From VRUE01 sp963697915 (GTDB taxonomy: Bacteria; Actinomycetota; Thermoleophilia; Solirubrobacterales; 70-9): a stretch of DNA of 64,000 bases. This document shows positions 19,921 to 28,418 of the stretch, piece by piece. The stretch lies in NCBI GenBank assembly GCA_963697915.1, contig OY969103.1:496001-560000 (forward strand), in the 5' to 3' direction. The position numbers and the translations under genes are program-made. The notes below the pieces were generated by a model. The model made no database searches, was not told the origin of the DNA, and saw only the letters and a program-made list of their open reading frames with translations. The stretch's first letter is position 1. Each line of letters starts with the position of its first letter.

Positions 19921-21009
19921 TCAACCGCCGAGGCGGTCGGGGATCGCCTGCAGGAACGATTCGAGCGTCTGCTGGTAGACCTGCAGCGAGGAAACCGAGA
20001 CCCACTCGGCGGGCCCGTGGTGGCCTTCGCCGGCCGGGCCGAACTCGACCGCCGGCACGCCCACCCGCAGGAAGGAGACGGCGTCGGAGGCGCCGTCGCG
20101 GCCGACGCTCATCGGCTCTCCCTCGTGGTAGGCGGAGGCCGCCTCGCGCAGCCCCAGGACGAAGGGCGAGTCGCGCTCGACCACCGCTGGGGGGCGTGTG
20201 AAGAGGGGCGTCACCTCGGCGTCGGGCAGGCCGCGGATCTGGTCGAGCACCATGTTGGGGTCCTGGTCGGGCAGGTAGCGGATGTCGACGTCTATCGCGC
20301 ATCGATCGGGCACCTTGTTGAGCGCGTCGCCACCCAGGATCCGCCCGAGGTTGATCGAGGGTCGGTCGAACAGCTCCGAGCTGTGCCGAGCAAACGGTAG
20401 CGACTCGATACTGCGGAAAACGTCGTGTGCCTTCAGCACCGCGTTGTCGCCCAGCCACGGCGTGGCGCCGTGGGCGGCGATCCCGCTGACCTCGAGCCGC
20501 AGCGCCAGCACCCCCTTCGCCTCGACCCCGATCTGCAAATCGGTCGGCTCGCCGGTGATCGCGAAATCGCCGATGAAGCCGTTGTCGACCAGGTGGTCGC
20601 TGCCCCGTTCGGCCTCCTCCTCGGACTCCTCGTCGCCGACGATCCCGAGCCGCACCCGCACCCGCTCCTGCTCGCTCATCGCCGCCGTGGTCAGCATCAT
20701 CGCCGCCAGCCCGCCCTTCATGTCGTAGGCGCCGCGCCCGTAGAGCCGGTCGCCGTCGACCTGCGGATCGAACTGCCCCGGCCTGCCCGGGACGACGTCG
20801 ATGTGCCCGTGCAGCACCACCGTCGGCGCCCCCTCCGGCCCGACCTCGGCCCGCAGCACCGGCAGCCCCCGCACCTCGTCGGTGGCGACCGCGATCCCCC
20901 GCGCCTCCAGCCACCCCTCGATGAAGCCCGCCGCTTCGAGGATGCCGTCCGGCTCGGCCGTGTCGTACCCAATCAGCCGCGCCGCCAGCGCGACCAGCTC
21001 ATCGCTCAT
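19921..21009 (-). CDS. M20 family metallopeptidase (ArgE/DapE-like)
   Basis: 362 residues from the ATG at 21009, placed five bases after GGAGG; an ATG at 21021 is less likely. Zinc-ligand motifs: HGHIDVVP, YGRGAYDMKGG, GDEESEEE and TGEPTDLQIG, with the dimerisation insert in the middle. The family removes acyl groups from amino acids or splits dipeptides (acetylornithine, succinyl-diaminopimelate). Neither arg nor dap genes are nearby, so the substrate is open. First gene of the run into LCP and ugd. Confidence 0.88.
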   Translation of the reverse strand: MSDELVALAARLIGYDTAEPDGILEAAGFIEGWLEARGIAVATDEVRGLPVLRAEVGPEGAPTVVLHGHIDVVPGRPGQFDPQVDGDRLYGRGAYDMKGGLAAMMLTTAAMSEQERVRVRLGIVGDEESEEEAERGSDHLVDNGFIGDFAITGEPTDLQIGVEAKGVLALRLEVSGIAAHGATPWLGDNAVLKAHDVFRSIESLPFARHSSELFDRPSINLGRILGGDALNKVPDRCAIDVDIRYLPDQDPNMVLDQIRGLPDAEVTPLFTRPPAVVERDSPFVLGLREAASAYHEGEPMSVGRDGASDAVSFLRVGVPAVEFGPAGEGHHGPAEWVSVSSLQVYQQTLESFLQAIPDRLGG

Positions 21010-21024
21010 CCTCGCCTCCATCTC

Positions 21025-21074
21025 AGCGCATCGGAGATTGACCCCACCCCAGTGTGGTGAAAGTCGGATGCGCT
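21025..21074. repeat. Dispersed hairpin repeat, copy 1
   Basis: AGCGCATC (21025-21032) pairs with GATGCGCT (21067-21074), with further partial pairing inside. The right half, 21054-21074, is identical over 21 bases to 38022-38042 (see copy 2). Located 15 bases upstream of the M20 peptidase start. Confidence 0.6.
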
Positions 21075-21091
21075 GCTCTGGCGAGCCGTAG

Positions 21092-21196
21092 GGCGGGTCA
21101 GGTGCCCCTCTCCCGGAGGCTCAGGGTCGGACAACTCAAGTTGCAGCAAGCGATCTGCTGCGCAACGGCCTCCGGGGGAGGGGCACCTGACCCGCC
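21092..21196. repeat. Long inverted repeat (28-base arms) after atpC
   Basis: The left arm (21092-21119) and right arm (21169-21196) match at 27 of 28 positions as inverted copies, around a 49-base loop that has its own weak pairing. The outer part reads GGCGGGTCAGGTGCCCCT. The right arm abuts the atpC stop codon. It may act as operon terminator, but the arm length and loop are more like a REP/MITE-type element. Confidence 0.75.
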
Positions 21197-21610
21197 TCAC
21201 CCCTCGGCAATAGCCAGAAAGGCCTCAGCCCGGTCGCGGTCTTTCTCAGCCCGCTTGCGATCGGCGCTGCCCTCCTCGGCCTCGGCAAGCCGCTGCTCGG
21301 CATCGGCCAGCTGCTCCTTGAGCGAGGCCGCGTCGAGGTCCTCCGGCGCGATCACCTCCTCGACCAGCAGCCGCGCCTGGTTGCCGAACACCTGCAGCCA
21401 GCCGTGCGCCTGGGCGTAGCGCTGGGGGTCCGCGCCCTCGGTGTAGAGGCGCAGCTCAGCCGGCCGCAGCGCCGCCAGCAGCGGCGCGTGGTTGGCGAGG
21501 ATGCCGATCTCACCGCCCGCCGTGCGGGTCGAGACCTGGCGCACCTCGCCGTTGAAGACCTCGCCCTCGGGGGTGAGGACCTCAACCGCGAACTTGCCCT
21601 CGCCGGCCAT
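21197..21610 (-). CDS. atpC: ATP synthase F1 epsilon subunit
   Basis: 137 residues, cytoplasmic central-stalk subunit. The N-terminal beta-sandwich (FAVEVLTPEGEVFNGEVRQVS, GEIGILANHAPLLAALRPAEL) is followed by a C-terminal two-helix region (LEDLDAASLKEQLADAEQRLAEAEEG-type composition, about 90-137) that can inhibit ATP hydrolysis in other bacteria. Last gene of the operon, 9 bases after atpD. Confidence 0.96.
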   Translation of the reverse strand: MAGEGKFAVEVLTPEGEVFNGEVRQVSTRTAGGEIGILANHAPLLAALRPAELRLYTEGADPQRYAQAHGWLQVFGNQARLLVEEVIAPEDLDAASLKEQLADAEQRLAEAEEGSADRKRAEKDRDRAEAFLAIAEG

Positions 21611-21619
21611 CCAGGCGTC

Positions 21620-23044
21620 CTAGGCCGCGGCCTTCGCCCCGGCGTTCTCGGTGACCTGGTCGATGCCGCCCTGCATGTAGAAGGCGCCCTCGGGCAGGTC
21701 GTCGTGCTCGCCGTCGAGGATCTCTCGGAAGCCGCGCACGGTCTCGGCGACCGGCACGTACTCGCCGGTGCGGCCGGTGAACTGCTCGGCGACGAAGAAC
21801 GGCTGTGAGAGGAAGCGCTCGATCTTGCGGGCGCGGCTCACCGTCTGCTTGTCCTCGTCGGAGAGCTCGTCGATGCCGAGGATGGCGATGATGTCCTGGA
21901 GCTCCTTGTAGCGCTGCAGCACCTCCTGGACCTCGGTCGCGGTGCGGTAGTGCTCCTCGCCGACGACGTCGGGCTTGAGGATCGTCGAGCTCGAGTCGAG
22001 CGGGTCGACCGCCGGGTAGATCCCTTTCTCGGAGATCGCCCGCGAGAGCGCCGTGGTGGCGTTGAGGTGGGCGAACACGGAGGCCGGCGCCGGGTCGGTG
22101 TAGTCGTCGGCGGGCACGTAGACGGCCTGGATCGACGTCACCGAGCCGCGCTCGGTCGAGGTGATCCGCTCCTGCAGGCCACCCATCTCGGTCTCCAGGG
22201 TCGGCTGGTAGCCGACCGCCGAAGGCATGCGCCCGAGCAGCGCCGAGACCTCGGAGCCCGCCTGGACGAAGCGGAAGATGTTGTCGATGAAGAGCAGCAC
22301 GTCCTGGCCGCCCTGCTCGCGGTAGTACTCGGCCATCGTCAGCCCCGAGAGCGCCACCCGCAGGCGGGCGCCCGGCGGCTCGTTCATCTGGCCGAAGACG
22401 AGCATCGTTTTGTCGATCACGCCCGACTCTTTCATCTCGAGCCAGAGGTCGTTGCCCTCGCGCGAGCGCTCGCCGACGCCGACGAAGGCGGAGAGGCCGG
22501 AGTGCTCCTCGGCGATGTTGCGGATCAGCTCCTGGATCAGAACGGTCTTGCCGACGCCGGCTCCTCCGAAGAGGCCGACCTTGCCGCCTTTGGCGTAAGG
22601 CGCGAGCAGGTCGATGACCTTGATCCCGGTTTCGAGGATCTCCTGGGTCGGTGCCAGGTCGGAAGCCTTGGGCGCCGGGCGGTGGATCGGCCAGCGCTCC
22701 TCAGCCTGGACGTCGCCCACCTCGTCGATCGGCTCACCGAGCAGGTTGAAGATGCGGCCCAGGGTGACGTCGCCGACCGGAACCGTGATCGGGCCGCCGG
22801 TGTCGACGACCTTGTCGCCGCGGCGCAGGCCGTCGGTCGCGTCCATCGCGACCGTGCGCACCCGGTCGTCGCCGAGGTGCTGCTGCACCTCGCAGACCAG
22901 CTCGGTCGTCTCGCCGTCTTCACCGGCCATCTCGATCTTCACCGCCGAGTAGATCTGCGGCAGCTGGTCCGGGAAGACCGCGTCGACGACGACGCCGGTC
23001 ACCTGCTCGACCCGCCCTACGTTCGTTCCGTTCGTGTCAGCCAT
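21620..23044 (-). CDS. atpD: ATP synthase F1 beta subunit
   Basis: Catalytic subunit, 474 residues. Walker A GGAGVGKTV, Walker B with VLLFIDNIFRF, catalytic Glu in GERSREGNDL, and the C-terminal DELSDEDKQTV of the DELSEED lever. An AAAAGGA ribosome site precedes the ATG at 23044. 34 bases after atpG. Confidence 0.98.
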   Translation of the reverse strand: MADTNGTNVGRVEQVTGVVVDAVFPDQLPQIYSAVKIEMAGEDGETTELVCEVQQHLGDDRVRTVAMDATDGLRRGDKVVDTGGPITVPVGDVTLGRIFNLLGEPIDEVGDVQAEERWPIHRPAPKASDLAPTQEILETGIKVIDLLAPYAKGGKVGLFGGAGVGKTVLIQELIRNIAEEHSGLSAFVGVGERSREGNDLWLEMKESGVIDKTMLVFGQMNEPPGARLRVALSGLTMAEYYREQGGQDVLLFIDNIFRFVQAGSEVSALLGRMPSAVGYQPTLETEMGGLQERITSTERGSVTSIQAVYVPADDYTDPAPASVFAHLNATTALSRAISEKGIYPAVDPLDSSSTILKPDVVGEEHYRTATEVQEVLQRYKELQDIIAILGIDELSDEDKQTVSRARKIERFLSQPFFVAEQFTGRTGEYVPVAETVRGFREILDGEHDDLPEGAFYMQGGIDQVTENAGAKAAA

Positions 23045-23078
23045 TGGTCCTTTTCTCGTCTCTCTATTGAAGCTCTGA

Positions 23079-23999
23079 CTAGCCGAGCGCCTCGGCGCCG
23101 GCGACTACCTCGAGGATCTCCTGGGTGATCTCGGCCTGCCTGACCCGGTTCATCTCCAGGGTCAGGTCGTCCATCATCGTCTCCGCGTTCTCCGCCGCGT
23201 TGCGCATCGCGGTCATCCGCGCCCCCAGCTCGGAGGCGGCTGACTCGAGCAGGGCCCGGTAGACCGAGATGTTCACGTACTCGGGGATCAACTGCGCCAG
23301 CAGCTCCTCGGCGTCGGGTTCGTACTCCCAGAGCGCCCTGCTGTGGGCTTTCTCGATCTCGGTCGGCTCGGCGTCCGCTTCCTCCTCCTCGACCCCGGCG
23401 CCGATCACGTCAGCCTGCTGCAGGGGCAGCAGCGTCTGCCGCCAGACGTGCTGGGTCAGCGGCGAGACGTAGCGGTTGTAGACCAGCTCGACTTTGTCCA
23501 GCTCGCCGTCGACGTAGCGCGCGGTCAGCTCCTCACCGATCTCGCGCGCGTTGGCGAAGCCGGGACGGTCGGTGAAGCCGACGTAGGAGGTGCGCACGTC
23601 CTGCTTGCGAAAGGTCAGCGCCGAGACGCCCTTGCGGCCGACGGCGGAGAACGCCGTCTCCACACCCTCGCCGCTGAGCTCGTCGCGCAGGCGCAGCCCG
23701 TCGCGCAGCACGTTGGTGTTGAAGGCGCCGGCCAGGCCGCGGTCGCCGGTGACCAGGACGACACCGACGCGCTTGACGTCCTCACGCTCTTCGAGCACGG
23801 GCACGCGCGGCACGCCGCCCGCCTGCTCGGCGGCACGGCGGGTCAGTTTGCGCATCCCCTGGGCGTACGGCCGCAGCTGCTCGATCCGCTGCTCGGCACG
23901 GCGCAGCCGCGCCGCGGCCACCATCTCCATCGCCCGCGTGATCTTGTTGATGTTCTTGATCGACGCGATGCGGTTTTTGACGTCCTTCTGGGAAGCCAT
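23079..23999 (-). CDS. atpG: ATP synthase F1 gamma subunit
   Basis: Rotor shaft, 306 residues. N-terminal coiled coil MASQKDVKNRIASIKNINKI and C-terminal helix with MMDDLTLEMNRVRQAEITQE are typical. A Glu/Asp-rich insertion (about residues 200-220, VEEEEADAEPTE) makes it longer than the E. coli protein. Its ATG shares one base with the atpA stop. Confidence 0.97.
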   Translation of the reverse strand: MASQKDVKNRIASIKNINKITRAMEMVAAARLRRAEQRIEQLRPYAQGMRKLTRRAAEQAGGVPRVPVLEEREDVKRVGVVLVTGDRGLAGAFNTNVLRDGLRLRDELSGEGVETAFSAVGRKGVSALTFRKQDVRTSYVGFTDRPGFANAREIGEELTARYVDGELDKVELVYNRYVSPLTQHVWRQTLLPLQQADVIGAGVEEEEADAEPTEIEKAHSRALWEYEPDAEELLAQLIPEYVNISVYRALLESAASELGARMTAMRNAAENAETMMDDLTLEMNRVRQAEITQEILEVVAGAEALG

Positions 24000-25636
24000 C
24001 AGGCTGGCGCGGTCTCCTTCTCAGCCTCGGCCTCGGCGGCGGTGCGGCCCGGCTTGGCGCGCTCCTCCTCGGAGTGGATGCGGTCGGACTCGCCGGCCTC
24101 GAGCGGGTCGCCGTGCTCGTCGAAGTCGGGGCCGAAGTCGTCGACGAACTCGCGGATCGCGGCGCCCAGCTCCTCCTCGTCGGCCTCCTCGAGCTTGCCG
24201 GTCTCGGCGATCCGGCCGAGCAGCTCGGCCTTCTCGGCCCGCAGCCGGATGCGCAGGTCCTTGAGGAACTCGCCGACCCTCTCGGTCTTGATCCGGTCGA
24301 GGAAACCGCCGGTGCCGGAGTAGATCGCGGCCACCTGATCGGCCATCTCGAGCGGTTCGCGCTCTTTCTGTTTGAGCAGCTCGACCAGCCGTTCGCCGCG
24401 GTTGAGCGTTTTCTGCGTCTCCGGATCGAGCTCGGAGCCGAACTGGGCGAAGGCCTCGAGGTCGCGGTACTGGGAGAGGTCGAGGCGCAGTTTTCCGGCG
24501 ACCTTCTTCATCGCCTTGGTCTGCGCGTTGCCGCCCACCCGGGAGACCGAGATGCCGACGTTGATCGCCGGCCGCACGCCCGAGTTGAAGAGGTCGGACT
24601 CGAGGAAGATCTGACCGTCGGTGATCGAGATCACGTTGGTCGGGATGTAGGCGGAGACGTCGGAGGCCTGGGTCTCGATGATCGGCAGCGCCGTCAGCGA
24701 GCCGCCGCCGAGCTCGTCGTTGAGTTTGACCGCCCGCTCGAGCAGCCGCGAGTGCAGGTAGAAGACGTCACCTGGGTAGGCCTCGCGACCCGGCGGGCGC
24801 CGCAGCAGCAGCGACATCTGGCGGTAGGCGTAGGCGTGCTTGGTGAGGTCGTCGTAGACGCAGAGCGCGGCTTTGCCGTTGTAGAGGAAGTGCTCGCCCA
24901 TCGCGCAGCCCGCGTAGGGGGCGATGAACTTGATCGGGGCAGCCTCGTCGGCGGGGGCGGCGACGATGATCGTGTTCTCCATCGCGCCGTTTTCCTCCAG
25001 CACCTCCTTGAGCTGGACGACGGTCGACATCCGCTGGCCGATCGCGACGTAGATGCAGATCATGTCCTTGTCGCGGTTGTTGATGATCGTGTCGACCGCG
25101 ATCGCCGTCTTGCCGGTCTGGCGGTCGCCGATGATCAGCTCTCGCTGGCCGCGGCCGACCGGGATCATCCCGTCGATCGACATCAGGCCGGTCTGCACCG
25201 GCTCGGTCACCGGCTGGCGCTGGACGACGCCGGGCGCTTTGAACTCGGCCGGGCGGGTCTGCGTGGTCGCGATCTCGCCCTTGTCGTCGAGCGGCCGGCC
25301 GAGCGGGTCGACCAGGCGGCCGAGCAGCTCGTCGCCGACGGGGATCCGCAGCAGCTGACCGGTGCGCTTCACCGTGTCGCCCTCGACGATCTTGTCCCAC
25401 TCGCCGAAGAGCACGGCGCCGACGTTGTCCTCCTCGAGGTTCAGCGCCAGGCCGGTGACGCCGTGGGGCAGCTCGAGCATCTCCAGCGCCATGCAGCTGT
25501 CGAGGCCGTGGATGCGGGCGATTCCGTCAGCGACGGACAGAACGGTGCCGACCTCGGAAAGGTCAGCGCTGCCGGTGTCCAGTCCCTCGATCCTCTCGCG
25601 CAGAATCGATGCGATCTCGTCGGGCTTGATCTCCAT
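23999..25636 (-). CDS. atpA: ATP synthase F1 alpha subunit with C-terminal extension
   Basis: Non-catalytic nucleotide-binding subunit, 545 residues. Walker A GDRQTGKTAI, ALPIIETQASDVSAYIPTN and the RPAINVGISVSRVGG region are standard. The chain runs about 32 residues past the E. coli alpha length, as a charged tail (from about 508: DEHGDPLEAGESDR..., ending in an Ala/Glu-rich stretch). Mycobacterial alpha carries a comparable tail that suppresses ATP hydrolysis; a similar role here is inference. Confidence 0.98.
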   Translation of the reverse strand: MEIKPDEIASILRERIEGLDTGSADLSEVGTVLSVADGIARIHGLDSCMALEMLELPHGVTGLALNLEEDNVGAVLFGEWDKIVEGDTVKRTGQLLRIPVGDELLGRLVDPLGRPLDDKGEIATTQTRPAEFKAPGVVQRQPVTEPVQTGLMSIDGMIPVGRGQRELIIGDRQTGKTAIAVDTIINNRDKDMICIYVAIGQRMSTVVQLKEVLEENGAMENTIIVAAPADEAAPIKFIAPYAGCAMGEHFLYNGKAALCVYDDLTKHAYAYRQMSLLLRRPPGREAYPGDVFYLHSRLLERAVKLNDELGGGSLTALPIIETQASDVSAYIPTNVISITDGQIFLESDLFNSGVRPAINVGISVSRVGGNAQTKAMKKVAGKLRLDLSQYRDLEAFAQFGSELDPETQKTLNRGERLVELLKQKEREPLEMADQVAAIYSGTGGFLDRIKTERVGEFLKDLRIRLRAEKAELLGRIAETGKLEEADEEELGAAIREFVDDFGPDFDEHGDPLEAGESDRIHSEEERAKPGRTAAEAEAEKETAPA

Positions 25637-25655
25637 GGGGGTGCTCTATTCCTCC

Positions 25656-26189
25656 TTACGCCGCCTGGGCGACGCTCTTTCGAAGTTTCTCCAAGCGACT
25701 GCGGATGCTCGCGTCGAGCACCATGTTGCCGACCTGCAGGACGATGCCGCCGAGGATCTCCTCGTCGACCTCACTCGCCAGGTCGACCTTCTGGCCGGTC
25801 TGGCGCTCGATCTCCTCACCGATCTTGCCGACCACCGCGGGGTCGAGCTCGGTGGCGCTGGTGACGGTGACGTCGATGCGCCGGTTCTCCAGCTTCCAGA
25901 GGCGCTCGAACTCGCGGCGGATGCGGAACAGCTCCGACACCCGCCCCTTCTCGACCAGCAGCTCGAGGAAGTTGAGCAGCTCCGGATCGGCGCCGCTCAC
26001 CCCCCGCTTCAGACCCTCGACCTTCTCGGCCGAGGAGAAGTGCGGGCTGAAGAGGAAGACCTGCAGGTCCCGGTTGCCGTCGACGGCGTCGGCGAACTGG
26101 CCGAGGCCCTCGCCGACCGAGTCGAGCTTGCCCTTCTCCTTCGCCACATCGAAGAGGGCTTCGGCGTATACGCGAGCGGGATCCTGCAT
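25656..26189 (-). CDS. atpH: ATP synthase F1 delta subunit
   Basis: Peripheral-stalk cap on F1, 177 residues. N-terminal six-helix domain (ARVYAEALFDVAKEKGKL, FLFSPHFSSAEK, LLNFLELLVEKGR) and C-terminal domain with VDEEILGGIVLQVGNMVLDASIRSRLEKLR. A free-standing delta, not the b-delta fusion of mycobacteria. 4 bases after atpF. Confidence 0.96.
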   Translation of the reverse strand: MQDPARVYAEALFDVAKEKGKLDSVGEGLGQFADAVDGNRDLQVFLFSPHFSSAEKVEGLKRGVSGADPELLNFLELLVEKGRVSELFRIRREFERLWKLENRRIDVTVTSATELDPAVVGKIGEEIERQTGQKVDLASEVDEEILGGIVLQVGNMVLDASIRSRLEKLRKSVAQAA

Positions 26190-26193
26190 CGCC

Positions 26194-26781
26194 CTAGCGC
26201 TCCGCCCCCGAGAGGCTGGTGAAGTCGACCTCGCTCAGCGCCTCCTCGACCAGGCGGCGCTGGTCCTCGGCGTTGAGCGACTTGCGGGTCACCTTCTCGG
26301 TGGCAAGCACGGTCAGGTCGGCGACCTCACGGCGGATCTGCTCCAGCGAGCGCCGCGTCTCGGCTTCGATGTCGCGCTTCGCCGCGGAGACGAGCTCCTC
26401 GCGTTTCTCCTTGCCGGAGGCGGTTGCCTCGGCTTCCGCCGTCTCGGCCGCGCGCCGGGCGCGGGCCATGATGTCGTCCGCCTGCTCACGGGCCTCGGCG
26501 AGCCGTGCCCGGTACTCCTCGAGCAGCTCGTCGGACTCCTTGCGCTGTCGTTCCGCCGCCTCGATCGACTCGGCGATCGTCCTGGCGCGTTTGTCCAGCG
26601 CCTCCTGGATCCTCGGGAAGGCGACCTTGCTCAACACCCACATCGTGAAGAGGAAGATGACCAGCGTCCAGATCATCAGGCCGAGGCCCGGTGAGACCAG
26701 GAAGCTGCCGCCTTCTTCTTCCCCGTGCGCCTCAGCGGCGAGGGCGATGAAGCCCGCTATGTCACCAAGCAAGATCTCCAC
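26194..26781 (-). CDS. atpF: ATP synthase Fo b subunit
   Basis: Peripheral stalk, 195 residues. A roughly 30-residue N-terminal lead precedes the single membrane helix (LGLMIWTLVIFLFTMWVL), then a long charged coiled coil rich in Glu/Arg/Ala (about 60-180). One b gene only; no b-prime copy in the operon. Confidence 0.95.
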   Translation of the reverse strand: MEILLGDIAGFIALAAEAHGEEEGGSFLVSPGLGLMIWTLVIFLFTMWVLSKVAFPRIQEALDKRARTIAESIEAAERQRKESDELLEEYRARLAEAREQADDIMARARRAAETAEAEATASGKEKREELVSAAKRDIEAETRRSLEQIRREVADLTVLATEKVTRKSLNAEDQRRLVEEALSEVDFTSLSGAER

Positions 26782-26790
26782 GCGATCGGC

Positions 26791-27015
26791 CTAGAGGAAG
26801 AAGGCGATCAGGCCGAAGATGAAGGTGTAGAAGGCGACCGCCTCGGTCAGCGCGAAGCCGAGCCAGCGGATGCTCTGCAGCTCGTCTTTCATCTCGGGCT
26901 GGCGGGCGACCGACTCGATCTCCTTACCGAAGATGAAGCCGACGCCGATGCCGGCGCCGATCGAGCCGAGGCCGGCGCCAACGCCCAGGGCGATCGCCTT
27001 GCCTGCGTCGGTCAC
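26791..27015 (-). CDS. atpE: ATP synthase Fo c subunit
   Basis: Proton-carrying ring subunit, 74 residues, two membrane helices. Helix 1 is Gly-rich (GAGLGSIGAGIGVGF), the loop has the conserved ARQPE, and helix 2 carries the proton-binding Glu in ALTEAVAFYTF. GTG at 27015 is the only standard in-frame start after the atpB stop, yet has no well-spaced ribosome site. A strong AAAGGAG lies far upstream, before a short frame that ends on this GTG. Confidence 0.96.
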   Translation of the reverse strand: MTDAGKAIALGVGAGLGSIGAGIGVGFIFGKEIESVARQPEMKDELQSIRWLGFALTEAVAFYTFIFGLIAFFL

Positions 27016-27062
27016 GCCTTCGTCGGTGACCTCGGCAATCGGTAGGAGGAAGAGGGATCCAT
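27012..27062 (-). CDS. Possible 16-residue leader peptide overlapping the atpE start
   Basis: ATG at 27062 lies 9 bases after AAAGGAG and opens a 16-codon frame (MDPSSSYRLPRSPTKA). Its TGA (27014-27012) overlaps the atpE GTG (27015-27013) as GTGA. Because atpE itself lacks a good ribosome site, ribosomes finishing this peptide could restart on atpE, giving coupled, high expression of the multi-copy c subunit. Seen: the site, the frame and the overlap. Translation is inference. Confidence 0.35.
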   Translation of the reverse strand: MDPSSSYRLPRSPTKA

Positions 27063-27081
27063 CGAGTTTGACTCCTTTGGT

Positions 27082-28041
27082 CTAGTGGCTGGCGGAGGTT
27101 GCCCCGCCGATGTAAATCGCGGTGAGGGTCGAGAAGATAAACGCCTGAAGCGTGGCTACCAGCCCCACCTCGAAGACGAAGAAGGCGAAAGCCATCGGGA
27201 AGGTGAGGGCGCCGAGCGCCGCGATCCCGAGCAGGACCGCGAGGCCACCGCCCATGAAGAGCAGCAGCAGGTGGCCGGCGAGGATGTTGGCGAAGAGACG
27301 TACGGAGAGCGAGATCACCCGCACGAAGTGCGAGATCACCTCGATCAGGAAGATCGCCGCCTTGCCGAACGGGTTCATCTCCTCGAGGCCCGGGGGGAGC
27401 CAGCTGGCGAAGTAGGGGATGAAGCCCTTGGCCCGGATCCCTTCCACGTGGTAGGAGATCCAGACGACCAGCGTCAGCACCAGCGGGATCGAGATGTTCG
27501 CGGTCGCCGCGTAGAGGGCGAAGGCCGGGACCTCGATGCCGAAGATGTCGACCGGGTGCGCCGTGTTGGTCGGCAGCGGCAGGAAGCCGATCATGTTCGA
27601 GAACCAGATGAAGAAGAAGAGCGCGGCGAGGAAGGGGAACCAGCGCGCCGCCAGCTTCGCGTCCATGTTGCCGCCGGTGATGTTGTTCTTGGTCAGGTCG
27701 TAGGCGACCTCGATCGCGGTCTGCACCCGGTTCGGTTTCTCCGCCATGCGGCGCGAGATCCAGACCATCATCAGGATCGTCAGGGCGCTGGCGAGGCCGA
27801 GGTAGACGACCGCCTTGTTGATGCTGAGGTCGATGCCGCCGAGGTGGATGTTCACCCACGGCTCGAGCTTGAACTCGTTCTGCGGCTGGAAGCTTTCGTT
27901 TTTGCCGTCGCTGCCGAAGATCAGCAGCATCAGCGCGGTCACCGCGAAGTAGACGAAGAGCCCGATCAGGACCTTGGCTTTGGTGCTCAGCCCGCCCGAC
28001 TTGGGCTCGACCGGCGAAGCGGCGGCGGCTCCGGCGCTCAT
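27082..28041 (-). CDS. atpB: ATP synthase Fo a subunit
   Basis: Proton channel subunit, 319 residues with five or six membrane helices and an extended, partly charged N-terminus. The essential arginine is in SLSVRLFANILAGH; the final helices contain FAFFVFEVGLVATLQAFIFSTLTAIYI. Its ATG overlaps the stop of the upstream small membrane gene (ATGA). Confidence 0.96.
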   Translation of the reverse strand: MSAGAAAASPVEPKSGGLSTKAKVLIGLFVYFAVTALMLLIFGSDGKNESFQPQNEFKLEPWVNIHLGGIDLSINKAVVYLGLASALTILMMVWISRRMAEKPNRVQTAIEVAYDLTKNNITGGNMDAKLAARWFPFLAALFFFIWFSNMIGFLPLPTNTAHPVDIFGIEVPAFALYAATANISIPLVLTLVVWISYHVEGIRAKGFIPYFASWLPPGLEEMNPFGKAAIFLIEVISHFVRVISLSVRLFANILAGHLLLLFMGGGLAVLLGIAALGALTFPMAFAFFVFEVGLVATLQAFIFSTLTAIYIGGATSASH

Positions 28042-28415
28042 CGCGCCCCCTCCCCTTCCGGTTCGTCGAAGAGGTGGGCGAGGCCCGCGGCGGCGAAGGA
28101 GACGGTGAAGAGGATCGCGAGCAGGACCGCGGCGGCGAGACCGGCCTCGTGCGCGGCCAAGCCGGCCACCAGCGCCGCGGTGACCATCAGCCAGACGCGG
28201 CCGAGGGTGGTGGCGGCCAGCGTCCCCATCGCCCGCTGACGGTTGCCGGCGGCAAGTTCAGCGGCGATCTTGCGATTGGCCAAGACCTGGATCCCGCGCT
28301 GCGCCAGCCAGGCGGCGGCGGCTATCGCGTAGCCGAGCAGCGGCAGCCCGCCGAGAACGAAGACGGCCAAGGCGGCGGCGAGCACCACGAGATCGACATG
28401 CTTGGGAGGGGACAT
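28038..28415 (-). CDS. Small membrane protein at the head of the atp operon (AtpI-like position)
   Basis: 125 residues with four hydrophobic stretches (about 8-26, 27-40, 70-90, 93-113) and a charged C-terminus. Position, size and topology fit the AtpI/ATP synthase subunit I group that opens many atp operons, but no diagnostic residue pattern is recognised. ATG at 28415 overlaps nothing upstream; its ribosome site would sit inside a hairpin (28419-28457). Overlaps atpB by four bases. Confidence 0.6.
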   Translation of the reverse strand: MSPPKHVDLVVLAAALAVFVLGGLPLLGYAIAAAAWLAQRGIQVLANRKIAAELAAGNRQRAMGTLAATTLGRVWLMVTAALVAGLAAHEAGLAAAVLLAILFTVSFAAAGLAHLFDEPEGEGAR

Positions 28416-28418
28416 AAG

